In this document: positions 5,775 through 7,091 of the stretch, one piece after another
How positions within the stretch are numbered: position 1 is the stretch's first letter
Layout: every line of letters starts with the position of its first letter
Assembly (NCBI GenBank): GCA_049320945.1
Contig: JBMOQT010000185.1
Coordinates: forward strand, 1 to 7,091
Direction of reading: 5' to 3'
DNA from: DYIB01 sp049320945
GTDB taxonomy: Bacteria > Pseudomonadota > Gammaproteobacteria > Burkholderiales > Rhodocyclaceae
Length of the DNA stretch: 7,091 nucleotides
Position numbers and translations under genes: made by a program
The notes under the pieces: model-generated
Told to the model about the DNA's origin: nothing
Database searches by the model: none
The model's input: only the letters and a program-made list of their open reading frames with translations

Positions 5775-7091
5775 TCAGTCGAGCGCGCGCGCCAGTTTGA
5801 TGCCGCGGTCGAACCCCTTCTCGAACTTGCCCTCCTCGAACACGGCCTCGGGAATGCGGAAGAACTCGCCCGATTGCCGCTGCTCTTCGCTCGTGGTGTG
5901 CATCGCCATCGAATCGAACGGGCAGGTGTTGGTGCACATCTCGCAGCCGATGCAGTTCTTGTGCAGCATGCCGACCACGCCGTCGGCCTGGGCCAGGGCG
6001 TCATAGAAGCAGGTCTGGATACAGATAGTGCATTTCGGGTTCCTGCAGCTCTCCACATTGACCTCGCTGTGCATGCGCGGCTTCCTGAACTGCTCGCTGT
6101 AGTCGCGCACCGAGTGGCGCGAGGCGATGCCGAGCATGGACTGGATGTCCGGATAGCCGTGGCTGTCCATGAATTCCTCCAGGCCGCGGATCACCTTGGA
6201 TAGATATTTGATGCCCTTCAGCATGAGGACCGAGCCGATTTGCACGGTGCTGGCGCCGGTCATGATGAATTCGACGATGTCCCTGTGGTCGTAGATGCCG
6301 TTGGAGCCGGAGATGGGCACGCCCAGCTCGGTGAAGATTTTATGCACCCAGCGCAGGCTCAGGGGCTTGGCCCAGGTGCCGCCGATGCCGGCCGGGCCGG
6401 CCAGGCGCGGCCTGCCGGTTTCGATATCGACCACGAAGCCGGTGTGCCGGTTGGTCGCCGTCACGGCGGCGGCGCCCGCCTCCATGACCGCCCGTGCCAC
6501 TTCCACCGGCTTGGACTGGTCCGGCGTCAGCTTGATGAAGATCGGGATGTCCACCGCCTCGACCACGGCACGGGTGACTTCGGCCGCGACCTGCGGATCC
6601 TGGCCGATCATGCTGCCGCCATGCACGCCGGGCATCATGGCCGGGTGGGGACAGCCGAAGTTGAGCTCGATCAGCTTGATGCCGGCGTCCTCGATGGTGC
6701 GGCAGATGTCCACCCAGCTCTGCACCGTCTTGCCGCCGGCGCTGCCGATCAGGTGGGAGCCGTGGTCCTCGGCGTATTGGCGCAGTTCCTTGAGGTAGGG
6801 CACCCACTCCTTGTAATGGGTGCTGGAGTAGCCCGAGCGGCTGAAGAACACGAAGTTCTTGTTGACCTTGCCCTTGATCAGCTCGTTCTTCTCGTTGAGG
6901 ATCGCGTACTTGGAGTTCTGGGTGAGCCGCGCCATGTCCTCGATGTCGGTGAGGGTCTTGATGATCATGCCGCCGGCGCCGGCATCCACGCACTCGCGGA
7001 TGACCTCGGGGCTGTTGGTGGTCTCGATCGAAGCCACGACGACCGGGTTCTTGAACTTGAGCCCGCAGAATTCGACTTCCAGGTTTGCCAT
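5775..7091 (-). CDS. preA: PreA-like dihydropyrimidine dehydrogenase subunit
   Basis: This 438-residue protein combines a dihydroorotate dehydrogenase-like FMN barrel (about residues 3-310) with a C-terminal two-cluster ferredoxin domain (about 340-395), the layout of PreA and of the C-terminal part of mammalian dihydropyrimidine dehydrogenase. Visible core residues are K45 in IIKTLTD, N144 and C147 in NFGCP (matching the catalytic cysteine region), K187 in KLTP and N214 in TATN. Iron-sulfur cysteines are C349, C354, C357 and C361, then C380, C383, C386 and C390 followed by P391. The first set has a longer first gap than usual. Residues contacting uracil in true enzymes appear changed, so the substrate may differ. 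No PreT partner is visible. The start codon is the last three bases of the window, so its ribosome binding site cannot be judged. It is the first visible gene of the minus-strand operon. Confidence 0.87.
   Translation of the reverse strand: MANLEVEFCGLKFKNPVVVASIETTNSPEVIRECVDAGAGGMIIKTLTDIEDMARLTQNSKYAILNEKNELIKGKVNKNFVFFSRSGYSSTHYKEWVPYLKELRQYAEDHGSHLIGSAGGKTVQSWVDICRTIEDAGIKLIELNFGCPHPAMMPGVHGGSMIGQDPQVAAEVTRAVVEAVDIPIFIKLTPDQSKPVEVARAVMEAGAAAVTATNRHTGFVVDIETGRPRLAGPAGIGGTWAKPLSLRWVHKIFTELGVPISGSNGIYDHRDIVEFIMTGASTVQIGSVLMLKGIKYLSKVIRGLEEFMDSHGYPDIQSMLGIASRHSVRDYSEQFRKPRMHSEVNVESCRNPKCTICIQTCFYDALAQADGVVGMLHKNCIGCEMCTNTCPFDSMAMHTTSEEQRQSGEFFRIPEAVFEEGKFEKGFDRGIKLARALD

Noticed and set aside
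5060..5800. Plus-strand open frame of 246 codons across the cupin gene and parts of its neighbours
   Set aside because: It runs across two intergenic gaps with hairpins and is antisense to the amidase start and cupin; it has no recognisable domain.
5681..6058. N-terminal extension of the cupin frame
   Set aside because: It overlaps the ferredoxin domain of the PreA-like gene in another frame; GGAGG precedes the ATG at 5680.

Overview
The window is GC-rich bacterial DNA whose genes use G/C-ending codons, have short intergenic gaps and overlap or abut like operons. A TRAP transporter beside a DUF2848 protein, an amidase, a small cupin and a PreA-like flavoprotein looks like the accessory catabolic gene content of Burkholderiales (Alcaligenaceae such as Bordetella or Achromobacter). 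This placement is by gene content and style only; there is no rRNA or other taxonomic marker.

Layout: positions 1-216 are a non-coding leader. It holds a long inverted repeat (88-116) directly abutting a good sigma70-type promoter (-35 at 117-122, -10 at 140-145). A plus-strand operon follows: the TRAP substrate-binding protein (217-1197), small permease (1194-1730, overlapping the previous stop), large permease (1717-3033, 14-bp overlap) and a DUF2848 protein (3074-3766). A minus-strand operon converges on it from the right: a PreA-like dihydropyrimidine dehydrogenase subunit (7091-5775, start codon at the window edge), a small cupin (5680-5300) and an amidase-signature hydrolase (5223-3868). 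The operons meet at about 3767-3867, where a GC-rich hairpin carries a T-run on its minus-strand 3' side, as expected of an intrinsic terminator for the amidase transcript. Hairpins also lie in both gaps of the minus-strand operon.

Working model (inference): the TRAP system imports a small organic anion, and the enzymes degrade it or a related compound. The PreA-like flavoprotein would reduce an unsaturated, perhaps N-heterocyclic, compound; the amidase would cleave a C-N bond; the cupin and DUF2848 protein would act on a downstream keto/enol or hydroxy acid. The most interesting points are three. The PreA-like protein keeps the flavin core and catalytic cysteine but seems to lack the uracil-contacting residues of true dihydropyrimidine dehydrogenase. 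The DUF2848 protein carries features resembling the metal triad and C-terminal strand pattern of the fumarylacetoacetate hydrolase fold. The convergent gene set could encode an undescribed reductive-hydrolytic pathway. No mobile element, CRISPR array, tRNA or rRNA gene was seen.
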